From the NCBI GenBank assembly GCA_016202525.1, contig JACQOM010000107.1, positions 1 to 14,812 on the forward strand: 14,812 bases of DNA, in the 5' to 3' direction. How positions within the stretch are numbered: the first letter of the stretch is position 1; each line of letters starts with the position of its first letter. This document shows positions 1 through 6,101 of the stretch, piece after piece. Source of the stretch: Chloroflexota bacterium (GTDB lineage: Bacteria > Chloroflexota > Dehalococcoidia > Dehalococcoidales > UBA2162). The notes under the pieces were generated by a model. That model searched no databases, was not told the DNA's origin, and saw only the letters and a program-made list of their open reading frames with translations. The translations under genes were made by a program, and so were the position numbers.

Positions 1-431
1 AGGTAATCTTCAATCAGCACGGCAGCCACCGACGGGTACAAAAAAAAGTCACCCCTGTACACAGTACGAATGGCCGATACCAGTTCCGAACCAAGCGCCC
101 TCTTGGGAACATAACCATCAGCGCCAGCCTTAATGGCAGACAATATATATTCTTTGTTATCGTTCTGCGTCAATACCAGGACTTTCACTGTCGGGTTTTT
201 CTTTTTCAGACGGCGTGTAGCCTCCAAACCATCCATACCCGGCATAGCTATGTCCATAACTACCACATCCGGCGTTACCTCACGGACTTTTTGAATAGCT
301 TCATTTCCATCAGACGCTTCTCCCGCTATCTTAATATCATCATGGGGGACAAGCAAAGCCCGAATACCATCACGCATTAGAGCATGGTCATCAACTATCA
401 GAATTTTTATTGGCTCCACTGGAATCATCAT
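1..431 (-). CDS. NarL/FixJ-type response regulator, receiver domain (3' part outside the window)
   Basis: This gene enters from the left edge. About 143 N-terminal residues are visible and the C-terminal output domain is cut off. The receiver is complete: acidic pair D14-D15 followed by H16, phosphoacceptor D60 in an MDIAMPG context, T88 and K110. It is clearly a paralogue of the regulator at 5402-6070, sharing DDHA near the start, MDI-MPGM-GLEAT around the aspartate and a GD-FLYP stretch near the receiver end. By that likeness the missing part should be a LuxR-type helix-turn-helix, but this is inferred. There are two tandem ATGs (431 and 428) and no Shine-Dalgarno. A TATAAT box ends only 8 bases before the first ATG, which suggests a leaderless message. 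It lies 89 bp downstream of the cytochrome gene but appears to have its own promoter. Confidence 0.9.
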   Translation of the reverse strand, partial: MMIPVEPIKILIVDDHALMRDGIRALLVPHDDIKIAGEASDGNEAIQKVREVTPDVVVMDIAMPGMDGLEATRRLKKKNPTVKVLVLTQNDNKEYILSAIKAGADGYVPKRALGSELVSAIRTVYRGDFFLYPSVAAVLIEDY

Positions 432-439
432 CTACTTAA

Positions 440-469
440 ATTATAGAGCAATTGGCTCAATCTCTTCAA
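440..469 (-). promoter_or_regulatory. Sigma70-like promoter of the truncated response regulator
   Basis: On the - strand the -35 box is TTGAAG (469-464, 4/6 matches) and the -10 box is a perfect TATAAT (445-440), with an 18-base spacer. The expected transcription start falls within about 0-3 bases of the ATG at 431, so the transcript would be leaderless or nearly so. This fits the absence of a ribosome binding site. Confidence 0.55.
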
Positions 470-504
470 TTCTTATCAGTAATTTGCCACTGGACGGACA
501 CCAA

Positions 505-533
505 TACCGCCTTCCTATTTTTAAGGCGAGGTA
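505..533 (-). terminator. Weak hairpin at the end of the cytochrome gene
   Basis: On the - strand TACC(TC)GCCTT can pair with AAGGCGGTA around a short A-rich loop. The structure starts inside the last codons of the cytochrome gene. The 2-base bulge and the lack of a clear U-tract make it a poor intrinsic terminator, so it is listed only as a candidate operon end. Confidence 0.2.
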
Positions 534-1090
534 TGCTTGATAAGTTGAAGCAGGGCGTCTATTTCCTCCGGAGTGAGGCTTCCCTTAAACGCTGGCATTG
601 CTGAGCCTGTACGGCCATTAAATATGGTATCCTTTGTGTCAGTGTCGCTCAGCGCCGTCAGGCTCTCCGGAGTTAAAGCTGGAGCCAGTCCGGGAATACC
701 CTGCCGATTCGCTCCATGACAGGCAGCACACCTCGTGCCAAATAATTCCTTGGCCGATACCGCCGTTGGTGTTGTCTCGACTGGATGTGACGGTGCTGCT
801 GTAGGAGTACTTACCTCGTTTTTAAGAGGTGCTTTGATATGACAAACAATGCAGATATCGCTTGGGCGTCTACTGTGGTCAGCCGGAAATTGAGGTGCGC
901 CCCCAATTCCTTTTTCATGACACAGACGGCAATCGGCGCGTCCCTCTAGAGTATGCGGTATTGGTGGCGGCACAATCGTCGCGACTGGCGCCGGCGGCTG
1001 TTCCTGTGGCAATATCGAGATAAAACTACCTCGGGAAAGACCCGATATAACCAATCCGAGAATCAGCACTATGCCTAAAAACCAAGCCAA
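521..1090 (-). CDS. Membrane-anchored triheme cytochrome c (diheme region plus class I domain)
   Basis: The 189-aa protein has an N-terminal hydrophobic anchor (about residues 3-19) and a proline-rich linker (31-46). It carries three covalent-heme motifs: CRLCH (54-58), CIVCH (80-84) and CAACH (121-125). The first two form a compact diheme segment, where H72 is a possible distal ligand. The third begins a class I cytochrome domain, with M165 in an MPAF context as the likely sixth ligand. It should sit on the outer face of the membrane and pass electrons to or from the NrfD/ferredoxin module encoded upstream. The start is TTG, with GGAG only a few bases away. The frame stays open 8 codons further to an in-frame GTA before a TAG, and no ATG, GTG or other usual start lies there, so the exact N-terminus is uncertain. 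It is last in the four-gene operon, 100 bp after the small membrane protein. Confidence 0.9.
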   Translation of the reverse strand: MAWFLGIVLILGLVISGLSRGSFISILPQEQPPAPVATIVPPPIPHTLEGRADCRLCHEKGIGGAPQFPADHSRRPSDICIVCHIKAPLKNEVSTPTAAPSHPVETTPTAVSAKELFGTRCAACHGANRQGIPGLAPALTPESLTALSDTDTKDTIFNGRTGSAMPAFKGSLTPEEIDALLQLIKHTSP

Positions 1091-1190
1091 CCTCTCCTTC
1101 GTCTCGCTTACCTCTCTCTAGTATTCTTACTCGCTCTCAGACTAATTCCATACCTGCGTCTAAACCGAAGGTAACTATTTTCCGTTCAGC

Positions 1191-1403
1191 TTACGGCTGG
1201 AAAAAGACGAACCGTATCAAGAAGCTGAGCGCAGTTAGCCCGCCCCACAAGAGCGCTGTCATCGCTACCAGATAGGCAACACCACGGAGAGCCAAGGCTA
1301 AGTTACGCGGTTTACCCAGAAACCATCCCAGCAACATACCGAAAACCGGCACCAGAACGATGGTTAAGACCCATCTACCAACGGGAAAACCTATCCACTC
1401 CAT
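1191..1403 (-). CDS. Small two-helix membrane protein of the NrfD operon
   Basis: This 70-aa hydrophobic protein is not assigned to a named family. It has two likely transmembrane segments (about residues 9-29 and 39-66) joined by a short loop containing GKPRN. Its ATG lies 3 bases after the NrfD stop codon (TAA, GAA, ATG), so translation is probably coupled. Its position between NrfD and the cytochrome suggests a small accessory or stabilising subunit of the membrane complex. That role is inferred from position only. The frame is real because it continues the operon without overlap and has membrane-protein composition. Confidence 0.75.
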   Translation of the reverse strand: MEWIGFPVGRWVLTIVLVPVFGMLLGWFLGKPRNLALALRGVAYLVAMTALLWGGLTALSFLIRFVFFQP

Positions 1404-1406
1404 TTC

Positions 1407-2705
1407 TTATTCCTCGTGCTCACCTTCCACTTCAATGACCGGTACCACCTTGGATACGATAGAAAAAAACAACACCAGCATAGCCACAGCCCCGAGAATA
1501 GAGGAAAATTCAACCCAGGTAGGGAAGTAACTCCCCGGGACCGACTTGTAAATATCGAAGAGAGGATTCGACAGCCCCTCAACGATAAAGAGCGTTTTCT
1601 CAAACAGAGTAGCTAGCACCGGTATAATGGCGACGACGACAACACGCCTCACACTAAACAGCGCGGGCCATATGGTCTGTGCCCCAAGGTAGAGGACAGC
1701 GGCAAGAACCAAACCTATAGCCGTCCAATAGATAGGGTCTTCAAGTTTGGCTTCAGTAGCCGTGCGGACTCCTACCGGCGCTGCAAAAGCGCCGGTGATA
1801 ATCGCCTGAAGCTGAAGCCACAAGAAGAACAGTCCCACCAGCGCCAGTACGCTGCCCATCCTGCGGAAGAGCTTGTCCGGGAGAAGCTCTTCCCAACCAT
1901 ATATCCGCCGGAAAACATAAGCGACAAGGATGACCGAACCGAAAGCCGAGGTGAGGGCAATGCTGAGAAAGGTAGGCGCCTGGATAGGACTATACCACCC
2001 TGGCATGGAAGCGATAAGCTGGAAAAGCCAGGGTATGACCCCGCCATGGAGAAGGAACGGAGCGAGTATGACTACGGCGAAAGCCAGCCACCAGGCCATT
2101 CTAGCCACCTTATTATCCTCTTCTAGCTGATAGCCCTGAGTTAGCAACTGGTAAAGAGGCGCAAACTGGCTCGGTAGCCGGCGGCGCAGAGCGTAAAGGT
2201 CATGACGTATCGTTAGCGACAGGTAGGTTGCGGTCAGTACGAAATACAGCGTAATAACCGTGACATCCCAAATCAGCGGTGAGGTTTGAACGGTGGTAGT
2301 ATAAGCCTTGACAACACTCGTTACCACCCGGTCGGGACGCCCCAGGTCAATAATGATAAATAGTCCGGCTATAGACAGAGCGCCAATGGTCAGCAGTTCG
2401 GCAAGACGGGCAACAGGATAAAAGACCCTCAGCTTGAACAGCCTGACCCCTGCCGAAATGAGGATGCCCCCATGTGAAATTCCAACCCACCAGATAAAGG
2501 AACCGATATAGATTCCCCACGGAACACCGCCGCTGGTCCCCCAGTCAGCAAGCCCCGTGACGATGAGTCCGTATTTGAGCTGGAATGCCCAGGCCTGAAT
2601 GAACCAGAGAAAAACTGCCACCGCGATTGCTACCAGCACGTAATATTTTATGGTAGGAGCGCCCAGCGGTTTGAGTATATTATCTGCCCTAGTTGGGACC
2701 CTCAC
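1407..2705 (-). CDS. NrfD/PsrC-family quinone-interacting membrane subunit
   Basis: A protein of 432 aa with roughly nine to ten transmembrane helices. NrfD-family proteins exchange electrons between the quinone pool and a partner ferredoxin subunit. An early helix carries the WWVGISHGG stretch typical of NrfD/ActC-like proteins. The frame is open upstream to 2783, but the better start is GTG at 2705: GGAGG lies 6 bases before it, and the GTG overlaps the TGA of the ferredoxin gene as GTGA. The first residues are then VRVPTRADNILKPLG. The 4-base overlap implies translational coupling and a 1:1 complex with the ferredoxin. The C-terminus is acidic. Family alternatives (PsrC, HmcC, DsrP, ActC) cannot be separated by eye. 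No molybdopterin catalytic subunit is encoded next to it. Confidence 0.9.
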   Translation of the reverse strand: MRVPTRADNILKPLGAPTIKYYVLVAIAVAVFLWFIQAWAFQLKYGLIVTGLADWGTSGGVPWGIYIGSFIWWVGISHGGILISAGVRLFKLRVFYPVARLAELLTIGALSIAGLFIIIDLGRPDRVVTSVVKAYTTTVQTSPLIWDVTVITLYFVLTATYLSLTIRHDLYALRRRLPSQFAPLYQLLTQGYQLEEDNKVARMAWWLAFAVVILAPFLLHGGVIPWLFQLIASMPGWYSPIQAPTFLSIALTSAFGSVILVAYVFRRIYGWEELLPDKLFRRMGSVLALVGLFFLWLQLQAIITGAFAAPVGVRTATEAKLEDPIYWTAIGLVLAAVLYLGAQTIWPALFSVRRVVVVAIIPVLATLFEKTLFIVEGLSNPLFDIYKSVPGSYFPTWVEFSSILGAVAMLVLFFSIVSKVVPVIEVEGEHEE

Positions 2706-3913
2706 TGACTGCCTCCAAAAAATTTCATAAACCAGGGTTTCGGGCCCTCTAGAAGTGTCGCCCGTTTCTCCACCAGACCCCAATCTGCATAAGAGACAGG
2801 CCCGTCTACCGGCTTAGCCGAACGTGAGGGCTGCTGGCCAATATAGAGAATGCTTGGTTTGGTGCCCTGGTTCTCCAGGAGCCGGAACGTTGAGAGGTTC
2901 CCCCCTTTCTCCTTCATTCTCTGCCTGAGATATTGGTGAGGTTCGCTGTTCGGGTCGTTCATGTCGCCGAAGTGGAGGACATTACGGGGACAGACCAGCG
3001 CACAGACCACATTACCTCTGCCATCATCCTGCCGGTCGGGACAGAAGGTGCACTTACCCATCACCCCTTTTGGAGGATTCCCGATAGACCAGACTCCGCG
3101 ATAATCCCTTACCTTTGGATGATAGTAATTCACTCTTTCCGGCTCGCCCCACTGAAAGTAGTTGACTCCGTAAGGACAGGCAACCATACAAAAGCGGCAA
3201 CCAATACAAATGTCATAGTTGGTCAGGACAAGACCATCCTTGTCCCGCTTGTGCCGGGCGCGTACCGGGCACACCTTTACACAGGGAGGATTGGCACAAT
3301 GCTGGCACAAGCGCACCAGGAAATTCCGCTCATCCCGGTTCTCATCCTTATGGGCGAGGACATATATCCAGAACACCCCCGCCGAGTTGAAATTGTGATT
3401 CTGACACGCGTAGACACAACTGAGGCAGCCATCACAAGCCTCCAGGTCGATGACCATACCCATCTGCACCTTCCCCGGTTGTTCAGGATGCTCTTCGTTT
3501 CTCTTCAACAATAAGCCGGCATGATTTTCGCCGATAGGAACCTCAGCTGCCCGTGCCTTACCGCCTAACCCGCCTAGCAACCTCGCCCCTAGTATTGAAG
3601 CTAGAGTGACACCGCCAGCCTTGAGTAGCGTGCGGCGAGATATCTGTTTCGTAACAGCGGATTCTGTCAGCGCCCTACCGGTACCATCACCTGAGGTTAG
3701 CAACCGTTGGTCGACACCAAACTCTTTGAGATAGGATTGATGATACTTCTGATGAAACTCCGCCTCAGAAAGTCCACCGGCAACCAGTCTTTGAGCGTCT
3801 TCGGCTACATGGTTTGCCAATTCAGTGTTGAGTTGTGCTGCCGGCAGCGATTGCCCAACCCGTTGTTCCCGTTCCTGTCTGAACTTATCCACTATCTTTT
3901 GACTGACTGTCAA
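2702..3913 (-). CDS. Tat-exported 4x[4Fe-4S] ferredoxin subunit (NrfC/PsrB/DsrO-like)
   Basis: This 403-aa protein has sixteen cysteines in four ferredoxin groups: C160/163/166/170, C203/206/211/215, C236/239/242/246 and C288/291/304/308. That is the four-cluster pattern of electron-wire subunits such as PsrB, NrfC and HybA. A twin-arginine motif (SRRTLLK, residues 92-98), a hydrophobic stretch and an ARAAE cleavage-like site (120-124) indicate Tat export. The Tat motif is preceded by about 90 hydrophilic residues, much longer than a normal n-region. The start is taken as TTG at 3913, the first usual start after an in-frame TGA at 3923-3925; the only nearby SD-like bases (AGCAGG) abut it. It pairs with the NrfD encoded immediately downstream, and should relay electrons between quinone and a periplasmic partner, probably the cytochrome at 521-1090. 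Confidence 0.9.
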   Translation of the reverse strand: MTVSQKIVDKFRQEREQRVGQSLPAAQLNTELANHVAEDAQRLVAGGLSEAEFHQKYHQSYLKEFGVDQRLLTSGDGTGRALTESAVTKQISRRTLLKAGGVTLASILGARLLGGLGGKARAAEVPIGENHAGLLLKRNEEHPEQPGKVQMGMVIDLEACDGCLSCVYACQNHNFNSAGVFWIYVLAHKDENRDERNFLVRLCQHCANPPCVKVCPVRARHKRDKDGLVLTNYDICIGCRFCMVACPYGVNYFQWGEPERVNYYHPKVRDYRGVWSIGNPPKGVMGKCTFCPDRQDDGRGNVVCALVCPRNVLHFGDMNDPNSEPHQYLRQRMKEKGGNLSTFRLLENQGTKPSILYIGQQPSRSAKPVDGPVSYADWGLVEKRATLLEGPKPWFMKFFGGSQ

Positions 3914-3922
3914 CCTGCTTTC

Positions 3923-4030
3923 TCAGATATTTCGTCTCACACGCGACCATCGAAAGCCATAAAAAACCAAAACGAGTTCGTTTTGGTAGCTACTTTTGGG
4001 AAGAGGGTGAAGATAACCCCCGTTAGACAT
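3923..4030 (-). CDS. Possible 35-aa leader peptide spanning the attenuator hairpin
   Basis: An ATG at 4030 opens a 35-codon frame ending at a TGA (3925-3923), 9 bases before the ferredoxin TTG and in the same frame. AGGGG and AGGG lie just upstream of the ATG. The peptide would start MSNGGYLHPLPK and end basic (RWSRVRRNI). It runs through the terminator hairpin, so ribosome position could affect whether the hairpin forms. The peptide resembles nothing I know, and a chance open frame is a real possibility. Confidence 0.25.
   Translation of the reverse strand: MSNGGYLHPLPKSSYQNELVLVFYGFRWSRVRRNI
3961..3987 (-). terminator. Intrinsic terminator or attenuator upstream of the ferredoxin operon
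   Basis: A perfect 10-bp inverted repeat (ACCAAAACGA at 3966-3975, TCGTTTTGGT at 3978-3987) is followed on the - strand by six T's (3966-3961). Leftward transcripts should terminate here, about 48 bases before the ferredoxin start. It could simply end the CNB-gene transcript. Because a good promoter lies upstream of it (4060-4089), it may instead act as an attenuator for the ferredoxin operon. Confidence 0.75.
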
Positions 4031-4059
4031 CACCCTATCACCCCTGTTACTTACTACTA

Positions 4060-4089
4060 ATTCTATACCTATTCCAGCTTTGGTGACAA
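4060..4089 (-). promoter_or_regulatory. Candidate promoter of the ferredoxin-NrfD-cytochrome operon
   Basis: On the - strand the -35 box is TTGTCA (4089-4084, 5/6) and the -10 box is TAGAAT (4065-4060, 5/6), with an 18-base spacer. It overlaps the last codons of the CNB-domain gene. The start site would be near 4053, giving a leader of about 140 nt before the ferredoxin gene. The leader holds a further repeat pair (TCACCCT at 4029-4035 against AGGGTGA near 4004) and the terminator hairpin. Confidence 0.45.
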
Positions 4090-4551
4090 CAACCGTTCAC
4101 TGACCATCATTTGTCTGGTATCATTTAGCCTTGAAGCTACCACTCTGATGAGTCCCTTCACTATTTCATAGCCCATTTTAGGATTATCCCGCAGCAAATC
4201 CCTGAGCTTATTACCATTAATTGATAATGCCTTTACCTTTTGCAGACATACCGCGGTAAGAGTATAAGCGTACGGTTCGACTAAAGCCGACCAGCCAATC
4301 ACCTCATTTTGGGCCATCACATCAACGGTTATCTTCCGACCTGATGCTGACTGCGCTTTGGGCAACATCATTTGCCCGGCTACTTTCCCTTCTTGAATAA
4401 CAAAAAGCTCTCCGGCCTTATCGCCTTCCTGGAAAATAGCCGTTCCTGCCTCGTATTGCTTCTCCTGAACTAATGAGGCTATCTTCTCCAGTTCAGCATC
4501 ACTCAATGCCGAAAATACCTGGCTTCCTTTAAGAATCTGCTTTATTGTCAT
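4069..4551 (-). CDS. Stand-alone cyclic-nucleotide-binding-fold (CRP-like sensor) protein without HTH
   Basis: A 160-aa protein covering just the CNB beta-roll and helix seen at the N-terminus of CRP/FNR proteins (residues about 1-140). Family hallmarks are AGTAIFQEGDKAGELFVIQEGKV (36-57) and the phosphate-cassette region EVIGWSALVEPYAYTLTA (83-100). The usual GE...R(S/T) pattern is altered: W replaces the acidic residue and the arginine position reads A, so canonical cAMP binding is doubtful. There is no helix-turn-helix, so it probably acts through protein contacts. It lies 28 bp downstream of the receiver-like membrane protein and immediately before the electron-transfer operon. No cysteine motif for heme or Fe-S is visible. 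A weak AAGAG precedes the ATG. Confidence 0.85.
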   Translation of the reverse strand: MTIKQILKGSQVFSALSDAELEKIASLVQEKQYEAGTAIFQEGDKAGELFVIQEGKVAGQMMLPKAQSASGRKITVDVMAQNEVIGWSALVEPYAYTLTAVCLQKVKALSINGNKLRDLLRDNPKMGYEIVKGLIRVVASRLNDTRQMMVSERLLSPKLE

Positions 4552-4579
4552 CTCTTACTTCTACCTGCATAATAATGCA

Positions 4580-5254
4580 TTAAAGAGCCTTCGAGGAACT
4601 CTTAGACTTCAATGAATTCATCAGCCTTACTGCCAGACCGAGAAGCATCGTCACCCCACCGGCTAAAGCTACAAATATTCCCACCGGAGCAAAAAATATG
4701 GTGAGAATGAGAAACCACCCCCCCAAAACACCCAGACCACCAAAGAGCATGATTTTATCAGTTGCCGAATTGCCTTTTTGCGTGGGGACTGCCCGCGGTT
4801 TCACAACAATGTCAGCGAAAACCAAGTCATTTGGCGACACCATATTGCTCTGGAATAGCTCATGCAGTTTGAACGGCGTATTAACTCCCAGCTTTTCTCT
4901 GGAAAAGGAGGATACGGAATCTCTACCCAGACTATATTCCGGCAAGTGTTTCAAATCCAAGTTGCGCAGCAATATCACTTGCGTATTGGGTATCTCCTCG
5001 GCAATAGCCTGAGCAGTATCCAGACCACCCATCCGTGACAGCGGGATAGTATCCAGACCAACAGTATGGGGAAGGTAACAATCGATAATAACTGCATCCG
5101 GCCTCAGGTTTCTCGTCAGAGTCAATGCTCTGGTGGCATCCGGTGCCTGACCGACGATAACGCCTCCCTCTTCCCCTTCAACCACCCCTTTGAGAAAGTC
5201 ACGCGCCCGAGGATATTCTGAAGCAACAACTACTCGAACATTTCGTTTTAGCAT
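4580..5254 (-). CDS. Degenerate receiver domain fused to a C-terminal membrane anchor
   Basis: In this 224-aa protein residues 1-130 follow the receiver fold: beta1 VRVVVASE, beta3 DAVIIDCYLP with D58 at the phosphorylation position, and a beta4-like QVILLRN. The acidic pair that binds Mg is replaced by A-S-E (11-13), no clear T/S or K signature is seen, and about 14 residues are inserted after beta3 (61-75). Phosphorylation is therefore doubtful. Two hydrophobic segments (about 168-190 and 191-212) would anchor it in the membrane, followed by a basic serine-rich tail. There is no output domain. The start is ATG with GGAGG 8 bases upstream. It is followed 28 bp later by the CNB-domain gene, so the two are probably co-transcribed. 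I do not recognise this architecture as a named family. Confidence 0.8.
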   Translation of the reverse strand: MLKRNVRVVVASEYPRARDFLKGVVEGEEGGVIVGQAPDATRALTLTRNLRPDAVIIDCYLPHTVGLDTIPLSRMGGLDTAQAIAEEIPNTQVILLRNLDLKHLPEYSLGRDSVSSFSREKLGVNTPFKLHELFQSNMVSPNDLVFADIVVKPRAVPTQKGNSATDKIMLFGGLGVLGGWFLILTIFFAPVGIFVALAGGVTMLLGLAVRLMNSLKSKSSSKAL

Positions 5255-5276
5255 AGCCTTAACCTCCCAGAATCAC

Positions 5277-5306
5277 TCTATACCCTAAAATTAACACACC
5301 TGGTAA
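5277..5306 (-). promoter_or_regulatory. Weak promoter candidate for the receiver/CNB gene pair
   Basis: The 147-bp gap after the response regulator holds, on the - strand, TTACCA (5306-5301) and TATAGA (5282-5277) spaced by 18 bases. Both boxes match consensus only partly. No convincing terminator for the kinase/regulator operon is visible in the gap, so readthrough is equally possible. Confidence 0.25.
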
Positions 5307-5401
5307 GGCTAGGCTATACACAGTAGAGGGGACTTTGGTTACGGAAAATATGTATCTTTTACTTACTGTTTCTAGCGAGAAGTCCGATTGGCTACTTGGG
5401 A

Positions 5402-6070
5402 TTAAGTATCCAGGGTAATGAATCCTCGCCGTAGAGCATACTTGACCAGCTCCGTAGGGCTACGTAGACCTAGTTTAGCCATGATATGGGCACGGTGAGT
5501 CTGTACCGTAGCGATGCTAAGAACCAGAAGAGTTGCAATCTCCTGATTAGTATGACCTTCCGCAATCAGCTTCAGAATCTCCCTCTCGCGGCTGGTCAGT
5601 CCATCATAAGTTTCTTTATCATTCCCTTGTTTGACCCGCTGCAGGTAATCGCTCAGTAGCTTCTTAGCCATCGTGGGATATAAGAACACATCGCCTTGCC
5701 GAACCACTCGCAGGGCCGCAATCAATTCACTGGAAGAGCCACCTTTAATAAAATATCCGGACGCCCCGGCATCAAGAAACTTAAAAAAGTATTCGTCACC
5801 TTCATGCATGGTCAGCACCAATATTTTAACATCCGGGTTCTTCTTCCTTATCTCATAAGTAGCTTCCAGGCCATTCATTCCCGGCATGGTGATATCCATC
5901 AGAATGATATCCGGTTGAATTTCCTCCGTTTTCTGCACCGCCTCTTCACCATTAGTCGCCTCTCCCACCACCTCTATATCAGGCTCAGCTTCCAGTAGAT
6001 TACGGAAACCCTCGCGGACTATCGCATGGTCATCAGCAATCAATACCCGCATTTTTCTCGTTTCTGCCAT
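5402..6070 (-). CDS. NarL/FixJ-family DNA-binding response regulator
   Basis: A full-length regulator of 222 aa. The receiver (residues 7-125) has D13-D14, phosphoacceptor D59 in MDITMPG, T87 and K109. The LuxR-type helix-turn-helix (about 158-215) shows LTSREREILKLIAEGHTNQEI and a recognition helix around VQTHRAHIMAKLGLRS. It should be phosphorylated by the kinase encoded 31 bp upstream (HisKA_3 kinases pair with NarL-type regulators) and bind DNA as a dimer. The start is ATG with GGGAGG 4-5 bases before it, a strong ribosome binding site. Likely targets include the electron-transfer operon further downstream, but no binding site can be named from the sequence. The regulator at 1-431 is a close paralogue. 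Confidence 0.95.
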   Translation of the reverse strand: MAETRKMRVLIADDHAIVREGFRNLLEAEPDIEVVGEATNGEEAVQKTEEIQPDIILMDITMPGMNGLEATYEIRKKNPDVKILVLTMHEGDEYFFKFLDAGASGYFIKGGSSSELIAALRVVRQGDVFLYPTMAKKLLSDYLQRVKQGNDKETYDGLTSREREILKLIAEGHTNQEIATLLVLSIATVQTHRAHIMAKLGLRSPTELVKYALRRGFITLDT

Positions 6071-6101
6071 CAGTCCTCCCGGTTTAATCGACTCGAATTC
6101 T

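Noticed and set aside
2706..2783. Longer NrfD start at 2783
   Set aside because: The extra 26 residues would overlap the ferredoxin gene by about 80 bases and are not membrane-like. GTG at 2705 has a well-spaced GGAGG and a GTGA overlap.
2933..3514. A 193-codon open frame on the + strand
   Set aside because: It lies wholly antisense to the ferredoxin gene, whose sixteen cysteines in four cluster motifs prove the - strand frame. The + strand protein has no recognisable domain and no good ribosome binding site.
521..3913. Assignment as dsrJOP
   Set aside because: Subunit types match, but no dsrMK or other dsr gene is present, and the cytochrome ends in a class I domain not expected in DsrJ. 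NrfD and ferredoxin subunits of several complexes look alike by eye.
3914..3925. TGA readthrough or selenocysteine joining the leader ORF to the ferredoxin
   Set aside because: The leader frame is in phase with the ferredoxin, but no selenocysteine-type hairpin is evident and the leader peptide has no recognisable relation to the protein.
3707..4060. A 117-codon + strand frame across the leader region
   Set aside because: It overlaps the ferredoxin N-terminus and the terminator hairpin antisense. No family features and no promoter are visible, so it is probably a chance frame.
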